DNA of 64,000 nucleotides from Pseudomonadota bacterium (GTDB lineage Bacteria > Myxococcota_A > Bradymonadia > Bradymonadales > GCA-2716585), in assembly GCA_005804885.1 (NCBI GenBank), contig SYOX01000369.1, positions 16,267-80,266 of the forward strand, given 5' to 3'. Below the pieces are notes generated by a model. That model did no database searches, was not told where the DNA came from, and saw only the letters and a program-made list of their open reading frames with translations. A program made the position numbers and the translations under genes. Position 1 is the stretch's first letter. Each line of letters opens with the position of its first letter. This document shows positions 17,668 through 26,424 of this stretch, one piece after another.

Positions 17668-20600
17668 TCAATTGTTGGCCTTGCTGGCCTTGCTGTCCTC
17701 GGCCCTCTTCTTGACGTCTTCCATCGTCAGCGTGTCGCTCTTGAGGAAGACCTCCGAGGGGTGGTCCATCTCCACACCATCCTGCTTGGTCAGCGGGTAG
17801 GCCTCCGCCTCCAGACGGCTCATCTCCAGAGCGCTCTTGGCGCTCCAGTCGTTGTAGGCGTTGAGCTCAAGGGCCAGGCTCAGCGCGCGCTGGAAGGCCT
17901 TGAGCGCCTTCTCCTGGAGCGGGAAGGAGAACTCGTCGATCTGACCCCGGTAAGCGTCCACGTACTCCTCGGGCAGGTCCTCGGGGATGGGGTAGTTGTA
18001 GAGGGCGTCCGAGAACTCCTTGTACATCTGGCCGATGCGGTAGGCGCCCGCGGCCGTCCACAGCGGGGTGCGCAGGTCGATGATCTCGAAGTAGAGCGTC
18101 TCGGCCTGGTTGAGCAGCTCCGCCTTGGTCGTCAGCTCCTTCTCCAGCTTGTTCAGGTCATTGAGCGGCGCGGCCTTGTAGTCCTCGAAGAGGTACTCGG
18201 CGATCTGGAAGCGCGCCTCGGCGGCGTCGTCCTTCGTGGCCTTCTTCTTGGCCTCGTCCTCGATCTTCTCCCACGTCGTATAAGCCTTGATGAACTGCTC
18301 GGTGGCGTCCTTGCGCGCCTTCTTCGAGCCCGAATCCTTGATGATCAGCCCCATGCGCACGTAGGCCTGGACCAGCTTGTCCTTGTCGTCCTTGTACTTG
18401 CGTGTGTAGTTGTTGTAGGCCTCGGCCGCCTTCTTGGAGTTGCCGGCCTTCTCGTAGAGCTCGGCGATGTGGAAGGTCAGCGTCGGGGCCAGATCCTTCT
18501 CGTTGGGGTAGAGCTTCAAGAACTTCTCGTAGGTCTTGATCGCCGTGTCCCACTGCTCCAACGCCTCGCGGATGACGCCGGCGTTGTAGATCGCGTCCTT
18601 GGACCTGTCGAAGTTCTCGCGCCAGTCCTTGTTGTCGCCGAGCCGCTCGAAGAACTCCGCCGCGCGCTCGAAGTTCAGGCGCGCCTCCATGATCGCCCCC
18701 ATGACGAAGAGGGCCTCGGGGGCGCGATCGTGCTTCGGGTAGCGCTTGATCAGCTCCTCATAGTACTGGATGGCCAGCTTGACCTGGTCGCCCCGCTCGT
18801 AGATCGCCGCGGCGTTGAAGAGCGCCCCGGGCGCCAGATCCGAGTCCGGCCACTCCTTGGCCAGCCTCAAGAGCTCCTCGGCGGCCTGGTCGAACTTCTT
18901 CTCCGTCTGCAGATCGCCGGCCTTCATGTTGACCGCGTAGGCGATGGCCGACTGGAGCTTGTCCTGGGGCGTGACGTCGAAGATCTTGTTGTCGAGCAGG
19001 TAGCGGCCCCAGCGCTCGATCTCGGCCCAGTTCCTCAGCTCGTTGTGGCACTCCAGCAGGCTGTTGCCCGCGTAGGAGGCGTAGCGGTGCTGGGGGGCGA
19101 AGTTGATGATGTGCTCGTAGCGCGACACCGACTTGTCGTACTGCCCATGCGCCCTGTAGATCTCCGCGGCGACGAACATGACCGTCGGCGTGTTCTCCTC
19201 CTTCGGGTAGACTTCGGCCCACTTGTCGCTCACGTCCACGAAGGGGATCTCGTACTTGAAGAGCTCGCTGCGCTCCTTCTTGACGGCCTCCTTGAGATCC
19301 TCGTCCTTCCTGGCCGCGACAGCCTCCATCCGCACCTCCTTCTGCTCGGACTTGCCCGCCAGGATCGTCAACACGCTCTCGGGGTGCTCCTTGAGCACGA
19401 GGGCCTCGTAGGACTTGATCAGCGCGAACTGGCAGTGCTTGGCGTGCTCACCCGTGGGCTTCTGGGCGATGACCTCCTGGTACTGGTTGGCGGCCTTCTC
19501 GTAGTCCTTGATCTCGTCAAAGAGGATCTCGGCGTAGTAGAAGCGCGTGTCGTAGGCCGCCTCCGAGTCGGGGAACTTCTCCAGAAAGAGCGCGTAGTCC
19601 TTGGCGGCCTGCTCGTAGAGCTTCGGGTCGCCGGTCTTCTGCGCCTTCTGGTGGTACTCGGTGGCCAGCTGGGCCAGGTAGCCCTCGGCCAGCATCCGGG
19701 CGTTGGAGGCCGCCTTCTTGTCCGAGCCGTTCGTCCCCCACCAGCGCGCCTTCTGATCGAAGTAGCCGATCATCTGCCGCACCGAGGACTCCCAGTCCTC
19801 GCGGGCGCCGATCTTCTTCTTGGCGTCGATCATCGCCTCCCAGTAGTCCGGCGCCTTCGGATCGACGGGATCGTCGGCGAGCAGGTACTCGAAGATCTCG
19901 ATCCGGGGCTCGTTCTTGCCGTCGTTGTCGTAGAGGCTGGCCATCTGCCGCAGCTTCTTGTGCGCGTAGGGCTTGTCCCTCTTCTTGATGAAGTAGTCCC
20001 TGGCCTCCTTCCAGCCCCCCTCGATCTCCACCCAGGAGACCACGAGATCGTTGAGCGCCTGACCGGAGAAGGCCAGCTGCTGCTGCTTCGGATCGCCCTC
20101 GACCGTCTCGATGACCGCCTTGAAGGTGTTGACCGCCTCGCGGAACTCCTTCTGGTTGTAGAGCACCCAGGCCAGCTTGTAGCGCGCGTAGTTGCCCAGC
20201 GGCGAGCCTTTGAAGCGCAGCACCTCCTCATAGGAGAGCTTGGCCGGCGTCAGCAGGTTCTGGTCGAACCAGAACTCCGCGATCGACAGGTGGCTGTCGG
20301 GCAGGTACTTCGACTGCGGGTAGTTCTTGACCAGCCGGGTCAAGAAGCTGATCCCCTCCTTCTTCTTCTCGGCCTTCATCAGCCCGTCGCCGAGCCGGTA
20401 GATGACCTCGTCGAGCCGCCCGTACTCCGGGAACTCCTGGAGCACCTGCTTGTAGACGTTGAGCGCCAGGGTGTAATCGGCCACCGGCTCATTGCACGAG
20501 CCCTCGGCCAGCGTGCCCTGGTCGACGGCCTCCAGGCACTTGATCCACTCGGCCTTGACCAGCAGGTTGTCGTAGGCCAGCACCTCGTAGAGCAGCTCCG

Positions 20601-21000
20601 CCTTCTGGAAGAGCATGTCCGCCTTGCGCTCGTGGGTCGGCTTGACGGCGAGGATCTGGTCGATCTTGCTGATCTGCTTCTGGTTCAGCGCGCGGATCTG
20701 CTCCTGGAGCCGCTTGACCTCGGCCGGATCGCGCACTGGGCCCTCGAAGTCGTCGCGGCTGGCCGAGGGCCCCGAGGGCAGATCCTTCTTGTCCCCCGAG
20801 GGCTTCTCGTCCTTCTGGAGGGTCTTGGGCTTGTCGGGGATGTCCGTCTTCTTGGCGTCATCCCCGGCGGCGGCCGCCGCCGGGTCGCCCTGGGACAGCG
20901 CCAGGGTCGGCGTCAGGAGCGACAGCAGGAGCGCAGCGGCGCCGATCCGCGCGCGGCGGCGCCACAAGGCGAGGCCTGAGGTTCGGTGTGTGGGCTTCAT
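17668..21000 (-). CDS. gltD: GltD/AgmU-like giant periplasmic TPR protein
   Basis: An 1110-residue exported protein with a signal peptide (hydrophobic AALLLSLLTPTLAL, ending near residue 36). Tandem TPR-like helical repeats run over nearly the whole chain; examples are AWVLYNQKEFREAVNTF, DKSVSRYEHIINFAPQ and LAIQYYEELIKRYPKHDRAP. In M. xanthus GltD (AgmU) is a periplasmic TPR protein of similar size encoded next to GltE, which matches the arrangement here. Its ATG overlaps the TGA of the upstream gltC-like gene (ATGA), indicating translational coupling. A 1072-residue frame on the other strand is a shadow. The exact orthology would need a profile search. Confidence 0.75.
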   Translation of the reverse strand: MKPTHRTSGLALWRRRARIGAAALLLSLLTPTLALSQGDPAAAAAGDDAKKTDIPDKPKTLQKDEKPSGDKKDLPSGPSASRDDFEGPVRDPAEVKRLQEQIRALNQKQISKIDQILAVKPTHERKADMLFQKAELLYEVLAYDNLLVKAEWIKCLEAVDQGTLAEGSCNEPVADYTLALNVYKQVLQEFPEYGRLDEVIYRLGDGLMKAEKKKEGISFLTRLVKNYPQSKYLPDSHLSIAEFWFDQNLLTPAKLSYEEVLRFKGSPLGNYARYKLAWVLYNQKEFREAVNTFKAVIETVEGDPKQQQLAFSGQALNDLVVSWVEIEGGWKEARDYFIKKRDKPYAHKKLRQMASLYDNDGKNEPRIEIFEYLLADDPVDPKAPDYWEAMIDAKKKIGAREDWESSVRQMIGYFDQKARWWGTNGSDKKAASNARMLAEGYLAQLATEYHQKAQKTGDPKLYEQAAKDYALFLEKFPDSEAAYDTRFYYAEILFDEIKDYEKAANQYQEVIAQKPTGEHAKHCQFALIKSYEALVLKEHPESVLTILAGKSEQKEVRMEAVAARKDEDLKEAVKKERSELFKYEIPFVDVSDKWAEVYPKEENTPTVMFVAAEIYRAHGQYDKSVSRYEHIINFAPQHRYASYAGNSLLECHNELRNWAEIERWGRYLLDNKIFDVTPQDKLQSAIAYAVNMKAGDLQTEKKFDQAAEELLRLAKEWPDSDLAPGALFNAAAIYERGDQVKLAIQYYEELIKRYPKHDRAPEALFVMGAIMEARLNFERAAEFFERLGDNKDWRENFDRSKDAIYNAGVIREALEQWDTAIKTYEKFLKLYPNEKDLAPTLTFHIAELYEKAGNSKKAAEAYNNYTRKYKDDKDKLVQAYVRMGLIIKDSGSKKARKDATEQFIKAYTTWEKIEDEAKKKATKDDAAEARFQIAEYLFEDYKAAPLNDLNKLEKELTTKAELLNQAETLYFEIIDLRTPLWTAAGAYRIGQMYKEFSDALYNYPIPEDLPEEYVDAYRGQIDEFSFPLQEKALKAFQRALSLALELNAYNDWSAKSALEMSRLEAEAYPLTKQDGVEMDHPSEVFLKSDTLTMEDVKKRAEDSKASKANN

Positions 21001-22934
21001 TGTTCAATACACTCTGCGTTCAGGAAGCTGCGGTAGTTGCCGATCTCGTCCACCCAGTACTCGCCCTCGAAGGGCCAGAACTGCCAGTCATCGGCCACGA
21101 CGAAGAGGGTCGTCCCCTCGATGGCCGAGGGGGGCACGTAGTCGGGGTTGACCAGCTTGCGCTTGACCTCATCGGCCTGCGCCGCGTCGATCTCGAACTC
21201 GATCTCGTTGGACTTGACGCTCCACTCGATCAGCTCCTGATCGATCTGCGTCAGCGCCTGCTGCACCTTGATCCCGGCGTCCAGCAGCTGCGTCTTGCGC
21301 GCCGTCTGCACGCGCTCGAGCACCTCGGCCCCGAAGTCCCCGAGCCCGGCCAGGTTGGCCTCCAGCTTGGACTGCTCGAGCGTCAGGTTCTTGATGATCC
21401 GGTGGCTGTTGAAGAAGTCCACGTTGTTGACGATCCCCTGGGTGAAGATCATCGGCAGGCCCGACGACTCCGCCGTCCCCTTCGTCTCGTAGATCCGGGC
21501 CACCGCGCCGTAGAAGTCCTCCGGGTTGGACGTCGCCGCCAGGAAGCTCTGAAGCCTCGGCTGCTGATCCAAAAAGCGCGCCTTGAAGGCCACCAGCGAC
21601 TCCTTGGCCGTCGGGAACTTGCACAGGTTCAGGTAGACCGTCGCCTCCAGGATGTACAGATCCGGGTAGTACCACTGCTCGTAGTAGGGCGAGTGCAGCG
21701 AGTGGAAGGCCCCCACGGCCCGGTTGTAATCGTTCTTGAGGAAGAAGGTCCACGCCGACTCGAAGAGCGCGGTTGAGCGCCTCGGCGAAAGGCGCGCGAT
21801 CTTCTCATAATAATAGAGCGCGCCGTCGTAGTTCGTCGCCTCGTAGGCCACCCGCGCCAGCGCCAGGAAGGCCAGCTCCCGGATCTCGGGGTCCGTCTCC
21901 TTGACGCGCTCCGCCGTCAAGATCGCGTTCTGGAAGCTCTCGACCGCCGAGCGGTACTTCTTGACCTCCGGATCGATCTGCGCCACCCCCGTCAGGTACA
22001 AGGCCGCGGCCTTGTTCGGCGAGTCCGCCGTCACCTTCTCCAGGTACTTGAAGGCCAGCTCCGGCTGGTTGTAGTCGTAGAAGAACTTGCCCAGGTAGTA
22101 GTGGAAGTCGTCCTGAAACTCCACCGGCAGGTTCTCGACGAAGAACTTCGTCAGGTTCTGAAGCTGCGGCGGCTCGTAGCCGTTCTCCAGCGTCAAGGTC
22201 CGCAACATGTAGAAGGCCTCGACGAAGCGCGGGCTCTCGGGCCCCTTCATCAGCACCTCCAGCGTCGGCCCCTGCGCCCCCGAGTAGACCCCCTCGTTGA
22301 AGAGCGCCCTGGCCAGGCCAAACTTCGCCTGATAATACTCGTTGCTCTCCGGGTCCGGCCCCAGCGACAGGAACTCCAGGTAGACCTTGGCCGCCTGCAT
22401 GTTCTTGCCGTCGCGCAGGCTCCGCTCCGCCTCGCTCAGCTTGGCGACCAGGCGGTTGAGCTCGGCCTCCTTGACCTTGCGCGCCTCATCCTCCTGCCGC
22501 AGCTTCTCGGCCTCGGCCCTGATCCGCGCGTCCTCCTCGGCCTTGCGCCGCGCCGCCTCCGCCGCCATCTCGCCCGGATCCTGCTCGGCCGGATCCACCT
22601 CGCCGTCCGGCAAGGCCGGATCCCCCGACCCCCCGCCGCCGTTGCTCTTGACCAGCACGTGGCCGTTGTCCGTCAAGAACTTCAGCAAGGCCTCGCCGGC
22701 CCCCAGCGACTTGAGCCTGGCGACGTCCTCCGCCGTCAGGTTCAGCGGCCCGCTGCCCTGCACCAGCGTCTGGATGATGGCGTCGTCGACCTTCTGCTCC
22801 TTCATCTTGAGCAGATCGTCCTTGTTGAGCGCCATCGCGACGCTCCCCACGAACACCACCAACGCAATCACCAACAAGCCCAGGAGCCTGCGCGCCGCAG
22901 GCCGACTCTTGATTCGGGGATGTCTGTCCATCAT
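20997..22934 (-). CDS. gltC: GltC-like periplasmic TPR protein
   Basis: A 645-residue exported protein. After the N-terminal hydrophobic segment (LLGLLVIALVVFVGSVAMA) come two similar short helical units, DDLLKMKEQKVDDAIIQTLV and AEDVARLKSLGAGEALLKFL. A charged coiled-coil follows (about 105-165, rich in Ala, Arg, Glu and Lys). TPR-like repeats then run to about residue 480, for example ALYYYEKIARLSPRRSTALF, and a helical C-terminal part ends the chain. Size and context match GltC of the gliding apparatus. Two ATGs at 22934 and 22931 are both possible; GGAG lies about 11 bases upstream. Its stop overlaps the gltD-like start. Confidence 0.72.
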   Translation of the reverse strand: MMDRHPRIKSRPAARRLLGLLVIALVVFVGSVAMALNKDDLLKMKEQKVDDAIIQTLVQGSGPLNLTAEDVARLKSLGAGEALLKFLTDNGHVLVKSNGGGGSGDPALPDGEVDPAEQDPGEMAAEAARRKAEEDARIRAEAEKLRQEDEARKVKEAELNRLVAKLSEAERSLRDGKNMQAAKVYLEFLSLGPDPESNEYYQAKFGLARALFNEGVYSGAQGPTLEVLMKGPESPRFVEAFYMLRTLTLENGYEPPQLQNLTKFFVENLPVEFQDDFHYYLGKFFYDYNQPELAFKYLEKVTADSPNKAAALYLTGVAQIDPEVKKYRSAVESFQNAILTAERVKETDPEIRELAFLALARVAYEATNYDGALYYYEKIARLSPRRSTALFESAWTFFLKNDYNRAVGAFHSLHSPYYEQWYYPDLYILEATVYLNLCKFPTAKESLVAFKARFLDQQPRLQSFLAATSNPEDFYGAVARIYETKGTAESSGLPMIFTQGIVNNVDFFNSHRIIKNLTLEQSKLEANLAGLGDFGAEVLERVQTARKTQLLDAGIKVQQALTQIDQELIEWSVKSNEIEFEIDAAQADEVKRKLVNPDYVPPSAIEGTTLFVVADDWQFWPFEGEYWVDEIGNYRSFLNAECIEQ

Positions 22935-23028
22935 GAAAATTCACGCTCCAGGTGGCGCCGCCTACGCGCGGCGCTCGCCCGACGACTGAGGATCCGTTGA
23001 ACGCATGAAGCTGACGACCCGACAGGTC

Positions 23029-23811
23029 TCAGCCGCCCGTGAAGAAGGAGACCCCAAGGGTCAGCTCACTGGGCGTGGCCACGCCGCCGTTCACCTTCTG
23101 GAAGATGAACTGCCTGTAGTCTACGCGCAGCGTCACCGTATCGGTCAGGAAAAACCGGAAGCCCGCCCCCAGCGTCCCCTCGATCTCAAACTTCGACTCC
23201 GGCTCACCGATTCCGTTGACCGGCGGCGACTCCACCTGAAGCGCGCCGAAGCCCGCCATCAGGTTGATGTCGAAGTGGCTCAGCTTCCTCTGCAAGAGCG
23301 CCAGCTTCCCATAGAAGGGGCTCCACACCACGCCCGCGCCCGCCCGGAACTGCTGGATGTCCAGCAGGTCCACGTTCGCCCGGATGTTGCGCTGATTCTT
23401 GAGGAATGTCGTCAGCTCGCTCTCGAACTGAAGCCCCGACCCCACGTAGGAGGCCGCGATCTCCAACCCGATCGACTCCAGGAAGTAATAGTTGAAGCGC
23501 CCGCCCACCGGCAGGTAGGTCAGGAAGGGATCGTTGGGGATCACGCCCGCGAAGAGCGAGAACTCCATCCGGCCGTCCTTGGCGAAGAGCCGCTTCTGAA
23601 CGACCGACACGTCCCTCTTGCCACCCCAGTAGAGATCCAGGTCCTTCTCGACCGAGCCCAGGCCCAGCTCCTCGCCGTCCGTCGGCAAGGGCGCCCCCTC
23701 CTCTCCCTCGGGGCCGCCCTCAAGTTCGCCGCCCTCCTGCGCGCCCGCCGAGAGCGCCCACCCCATCAACACCAGAAAAAGGACCAGCGTCAGCTTGTTC
23801 TTGCCCAGCAT
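23029..23811 (-). CDS. cglE: Outer-membrane beta-barrel protein, CglE-like (OMP_myx_plus)
   Basis: A 260-residue outer-membrane protein with a signal peptide (LTLVLFLVLMGWALSAGAQ). The mature start is an acidic Gly/Glu-rich stretch. The rest alternates hydrophobic and polar residues in strands such as FNYYFLESIGLEIAASYVGS and LRVDYRQFIFQ, typical of the TIGR04565 outer-membrane barrel family in Myxococcota. M. xanthus GltA, GltB, GltH and CglE are proteins of this kind; I use CglE because of the adjacent CglD-like gene. The ATG at 23811 has AGGA shortly upstream and gives the signal peptide. It lies between the vWA lipoprotein and the gltC-like gene. Confidence 0.68.
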   Translation of the reverse strand: MLGKNKLTLVLFLVLMGWALSAGAQEGGELEGGPEGEEGAPLPTDGEELGLGSVEKDLDLYWGGKRDVSVVQKRLFAKDGRMEFSLFAGVIPNDPFLTYLPVGGRFNYYFLESIGLEIAASYVGSGLQFESELTTFLKNQRNIRANVDLLDIQQFRAGAGVVWSPFYGKLALLQRKLSHFDINLMAGFGALQVESPPVNGIGEPESKFEIEGTLGAGFRFFLTDTVTLRVDYRQFIFQKVNGGVATPSELTLGVSFFTGG

Positions 23812-23917
23812 CTGTCCTGCTCTCCTCTCGCCTTGAACGACCACAATCCATTCGCCCGCCGCAGGTCCCCTCAAGCGGAGCCCCCTCGGCGGCCAGTCAT
23901 CTTACACACACGATCTC

Positions 23918-25801
23918 TCAACGGCCCGAGTCCCCTCCGCCGTCGTCGCCATCGCCACCACCGGGCTGGCCGCCCCGCGCCGCGTCCAGCCCCTTGCGCT
24001 TGAAGACCACCGGACGGGAGTCGTCCGTCTCGATCTTGCCCAGCGAGGTCTGGATCCCGAAGGGCGACATGAAAAAACTCTCGGTGCGGTTGTCGAGGTT
24101 GACCGAGACGTTGGCGCCGAAGCGGTACGCCCCGTTGTTCGTCACGCTGTCGAGCGCCTCGATGGCCATGTCCACCTTCCAGGTGCCGCCGACGAGGTCC
24201 GTCAACAGGTCGAAGTAGAAGTTGAGCCCGAAGGGATCGGTCACGTACACGTACTGGCCGCCCGTCGCGCAGGCCAGCTGCGAGAACTCCGCCAGGGGCC
24301 CCGTCCGCCCTTGCGCGTCGCGCAGCGCGGGCACGGCGTTGGCCGGGTCCGCCGCCATCGTCTCGAGGCCGTCGGGCCCGACGCCCCGATCCAGGTGGAT
24401 GATGAAGACCTTGGTCCCGGCGGCCTGCGCCACCGCCACCGCCTCGTCCAGGTTGGCCTGCCAGCGCTCACGGCCAAGCTGCCGCTCGGCCTCGTCGGCC
24501 CCCGGCGTGATCGTCACCGAGTCGTCCGGCCCGTCCGTGAAGAGCACGATCGACGTGTCGCGAAGATCGCTGAGGGTCTGGCAGTTCGGGTTGTCGTTGC
24601 AAAGATCGATCATGTTCTGCGACACGACCGTGACGGCCTGGAAGACGTTCGAGCGGCCAAAGTCGCTGTCCGAGCTCAAGCGATCGAGCGAGGTCCGGGC
24701 CACGTCGAAGTTGCCGACGTAGGGGTTGACCGGCGACACGTCGATCCGACCCGTCAGCGGCTTGACGCCCAGCTCCGACTCCCCCCGGAAGGACCACACC
24801 GAGATGCCCGTGTTCTGCCGGTAGCTCTTGGAGTTGAGGTTGAGCAGGAAGGCCTTGCCCGAGGCGATCCGGAAGAGATCGGGGTCCGTGGCCCGGTTGA
24901 GCTTCACCGTACGGTCGTCCTCGACGACCCCGCGGCCGAAGAGCGAGCCCGAGTTGTCCATCACCAGCGCGATCGCCCGCGGCGCCTCGTTGACCCCCTG
25001 GGCCGGCGGGCTGACGAAGGCCATCGAGCCGTTGGCCACCTGCAGCGTCGTCTCGCGGGTGCAGAACTTGCGCTCCGTGCCGCCGGGGCCGCCGCGGTCG
25101 CCCTCGATGGGCAGACACTCGAAGCCGCTCTGGCACTGGTTGCGCGTCGTGCAGAAGTCGCCGATGTCGCTCAGCGCGCAGTACATCGCCCCCTCCGGCG
25201 AGGCCACGCAGCTGCCCGAGGGGCAGTCGGCGTCGGCCGCGCAGGTCGATCGGCACAGGCTGACCTTCTCCGTCCCCAAAAAGCCGTCCAGCGCGTCGAT
25301 CTCCGATCGGTAGGGCTGGCACTGATCCATCCCCGCCGTCAGGCAGGCGTCGGCGGGGCTGTCCTCGCTCGTCTTGAGGCAGAAGCCGTCGAAACACTCC
25401 AGGCCCACGTCGCAGCCGGCGCCGTCCGCGCACTGCTGGGCGCACAACAGCAGCCCCTTGGGGCTGACCGAGTAGAGGCGGCCCTGCTCCAGAGAGACGT
25501 TGTTCGAATTGAAGCTGGCCGCCTCGACCGTCACGGTCGAGAGTTGATCGCCGGGCCGGATGACGTTGTTCTCCTGATCGAGCAGGACGAAGCGCAGCTC
25601 CGCCCGCGAGTCGTCGTCCAGGCAGGCGTTGACGTTCGTCACGCCGCTGGCCGCCACCCGATCGTACTTGCGGATGTCGAAGCTGATCTCCGCCACCGTG
25701 TCGCACCCCAGCGCGCACACCCCCAGCGTCAACATCAGCCCGCACGCGAGCGTCGGGTTCACAAGCGATCTCGTTCTCATTGTTCGGTTCATGGCGACCA
25801 T
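23918..25801 (-). CDS. cglD: vWA-domain, Cys-rich lipoprotein, CglD-like
   Basis: A 627-residue lipoprotein (lipobox ALGC). Residues about 110-240 form a cysteine-rich segment of EB/EGF-like character, for example CAQQCADGAGCDVGLECFDG and CRSTCAADADCPSGSC. A von Willebrand A domain follows, with the MIDAS start DNSGS at about 282-286 and later IVLFTDGPDD. In M. xanthus the adhesion lipoproteins CglB and CglD carry vWA domains and act with the Glt complex. This architecture and position suggest CglD. The ATG at 25801 has AAGG 8 bases upstream; another at 25792 is close. It is the first gene of the Glt/Cgl run, so it probably carries the main promoter, which I could not pinpoint. Confidence 0.7.
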   Translation of the reverse strand: MVAMNRTMRTRSLVNPTLACGLMLTLGVCALGCDTVAEISFDIRKYDRVAASGVTNVNACLDDDSRAELRFVLLDQENNVIRPGDQLSTVTVEAASFNSNNVSLEQGRLYSVSPKGLLLCAQQCADGAGCDVGLECFDGFCLKTSEDSPADACLTAGMDQCQPYRSEIDALDGFLGTEKVSLCRSTCAADADCPSGSCVASPEGAMYCALSDIGDFCTTRNQCQSGFECLPIEGDRGGPGGTERKFCTRETTLQVANGSMAFVSPPAQGVNEAPRAIALVMDNSGSLFGRGVVEDDRTVKLNRATDPDLFRIASGKAFLLNLNSKSYRQNTGISVWSFRGESELGVKPLTGRIDVSPVNPYVGNFDVARTSLDRLSSDSDFGRSNVFQAVTVVSQNMIDLCNDNPNCQTLSDLRDTSIVLFTDGPDDSVTITPGADEAERQLGRERWQANLDEAVAVAQAAGTKVFIIHLDRGVGPDGLETMAADPANAVPALRDAQGRTGPLAEFSQLACATGGQYVYVTDPFGLNFYFDLLTDLVGGTWKVDMAIEALDSVTNNGAYRFGANVSVNLDNRTESFFMSPFGIQTSLGKIETDDSRPVVFKRKGLDAARGGQPGGGDGDDGGGDSGR

Positions 25802-26167
25802 CACATCGACCTTGTGTCCATCCCTTCCCGCGGCCAGGGCGCGCGCCCCCCGTGGCTCTACGACGCGGCAGGGGATCCTGGTGAAGAACTGGCGAAAGAA
25901 GAAGATGGACACGTGATCGTGGACCGTGTTGGGGAAGGGCGCGGGGAGTTCAAGGAGGCCCTGTAGCCCCGCGCGATTTGCTGGCGCATGGTTCTATCCC
26001 ACTCGGAGGGCCTTTGCAACCGACTTGCCCGATCGCGAGCGCGGTGCCTTGAGCGCCCCGGCGACGACCTTTCGGCGCGCAGGCTCACGACAGCTCGAAG
26101 GTCGAGGTGAACGGAGGGCCACCCTGCGTTCGCCAGTTCGACGCCCGCCCCAACGGGGCGGTGCGAG

Positions 26168-26315
26168 GAGCGTGGGGCGTTCGTCGTGCGTGGGGGTGAT
26201 CGTCGAGCGTGGGGCGTTCGTGGGGCATGGGAGCGACCGTAGGGCGTTGGGGCGCTCGTGGGGCGTGGAGCGTGGGGCGCTCGTCGTGCGTGGGGCGATC
26301 GTCGAGCCTGGGGCG
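26168..26315. repeat. Degenerate minisatellite-like repeat, two 48-49-bp copies
   Basis: Copy one (26168-26216) and copy two (26268-26315) are about 49 and 48 bases long and match except at a few positions. Both are built from shorter GCGTGGGGCG-type words. The spacer between them holds more diverged versions of the same word. No protein coding is supported here. Confidence 0.7.
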
Positions 26316-26323
26316 AGCGTCGC

Positions 26324-26352
26324 TTGCCGATCCGAACGAGCGCGTCTATTGT
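26324..26352 (+). promoter_or_regulatory. Predicted sigma70-like promoter for DUF6178 gene
   Basis: TTGCCG (26324-26329) and TATTGT (26347-26352) are separated by 17 bases. Transcription would start near 26359, about 65 bases before the ATG at 26425. It lies immediately after the repeat patch. Confidence 0.5.
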
Positions 26353-26424
26353 CCCGAGCCCGGCGCCGCCCTGCCCTCCTTCCTCTGGGTCGGCGATCGC
26401 GCCCACCGACCGCTGGAGCCTCCC

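Larger units (their letters stand above)
25802..26424. other. Divergent intergenic region with degenerate repeats
   Basis: This 620-base gap separates the CglD-like gene from the DUF6178 gene. It contains a repeat patch at 26168-26315 and a predicted plus-strand promoter at 26324-26352. The frames running through it have no ribosome-binding site, domain or signal peptide, and I do not call any gene here. The start of the CglD-led operon must also lie here, but no convincing minus-strand promoter was found. Confidence 0.6.

Noticed and set aside
17761..20979. 1072-residue open frame on the plus strand
   Set aside because: It is the antisense shadow of the GltD-like TPR gene and has no recognisable motif; its length only reflects third-position GC.
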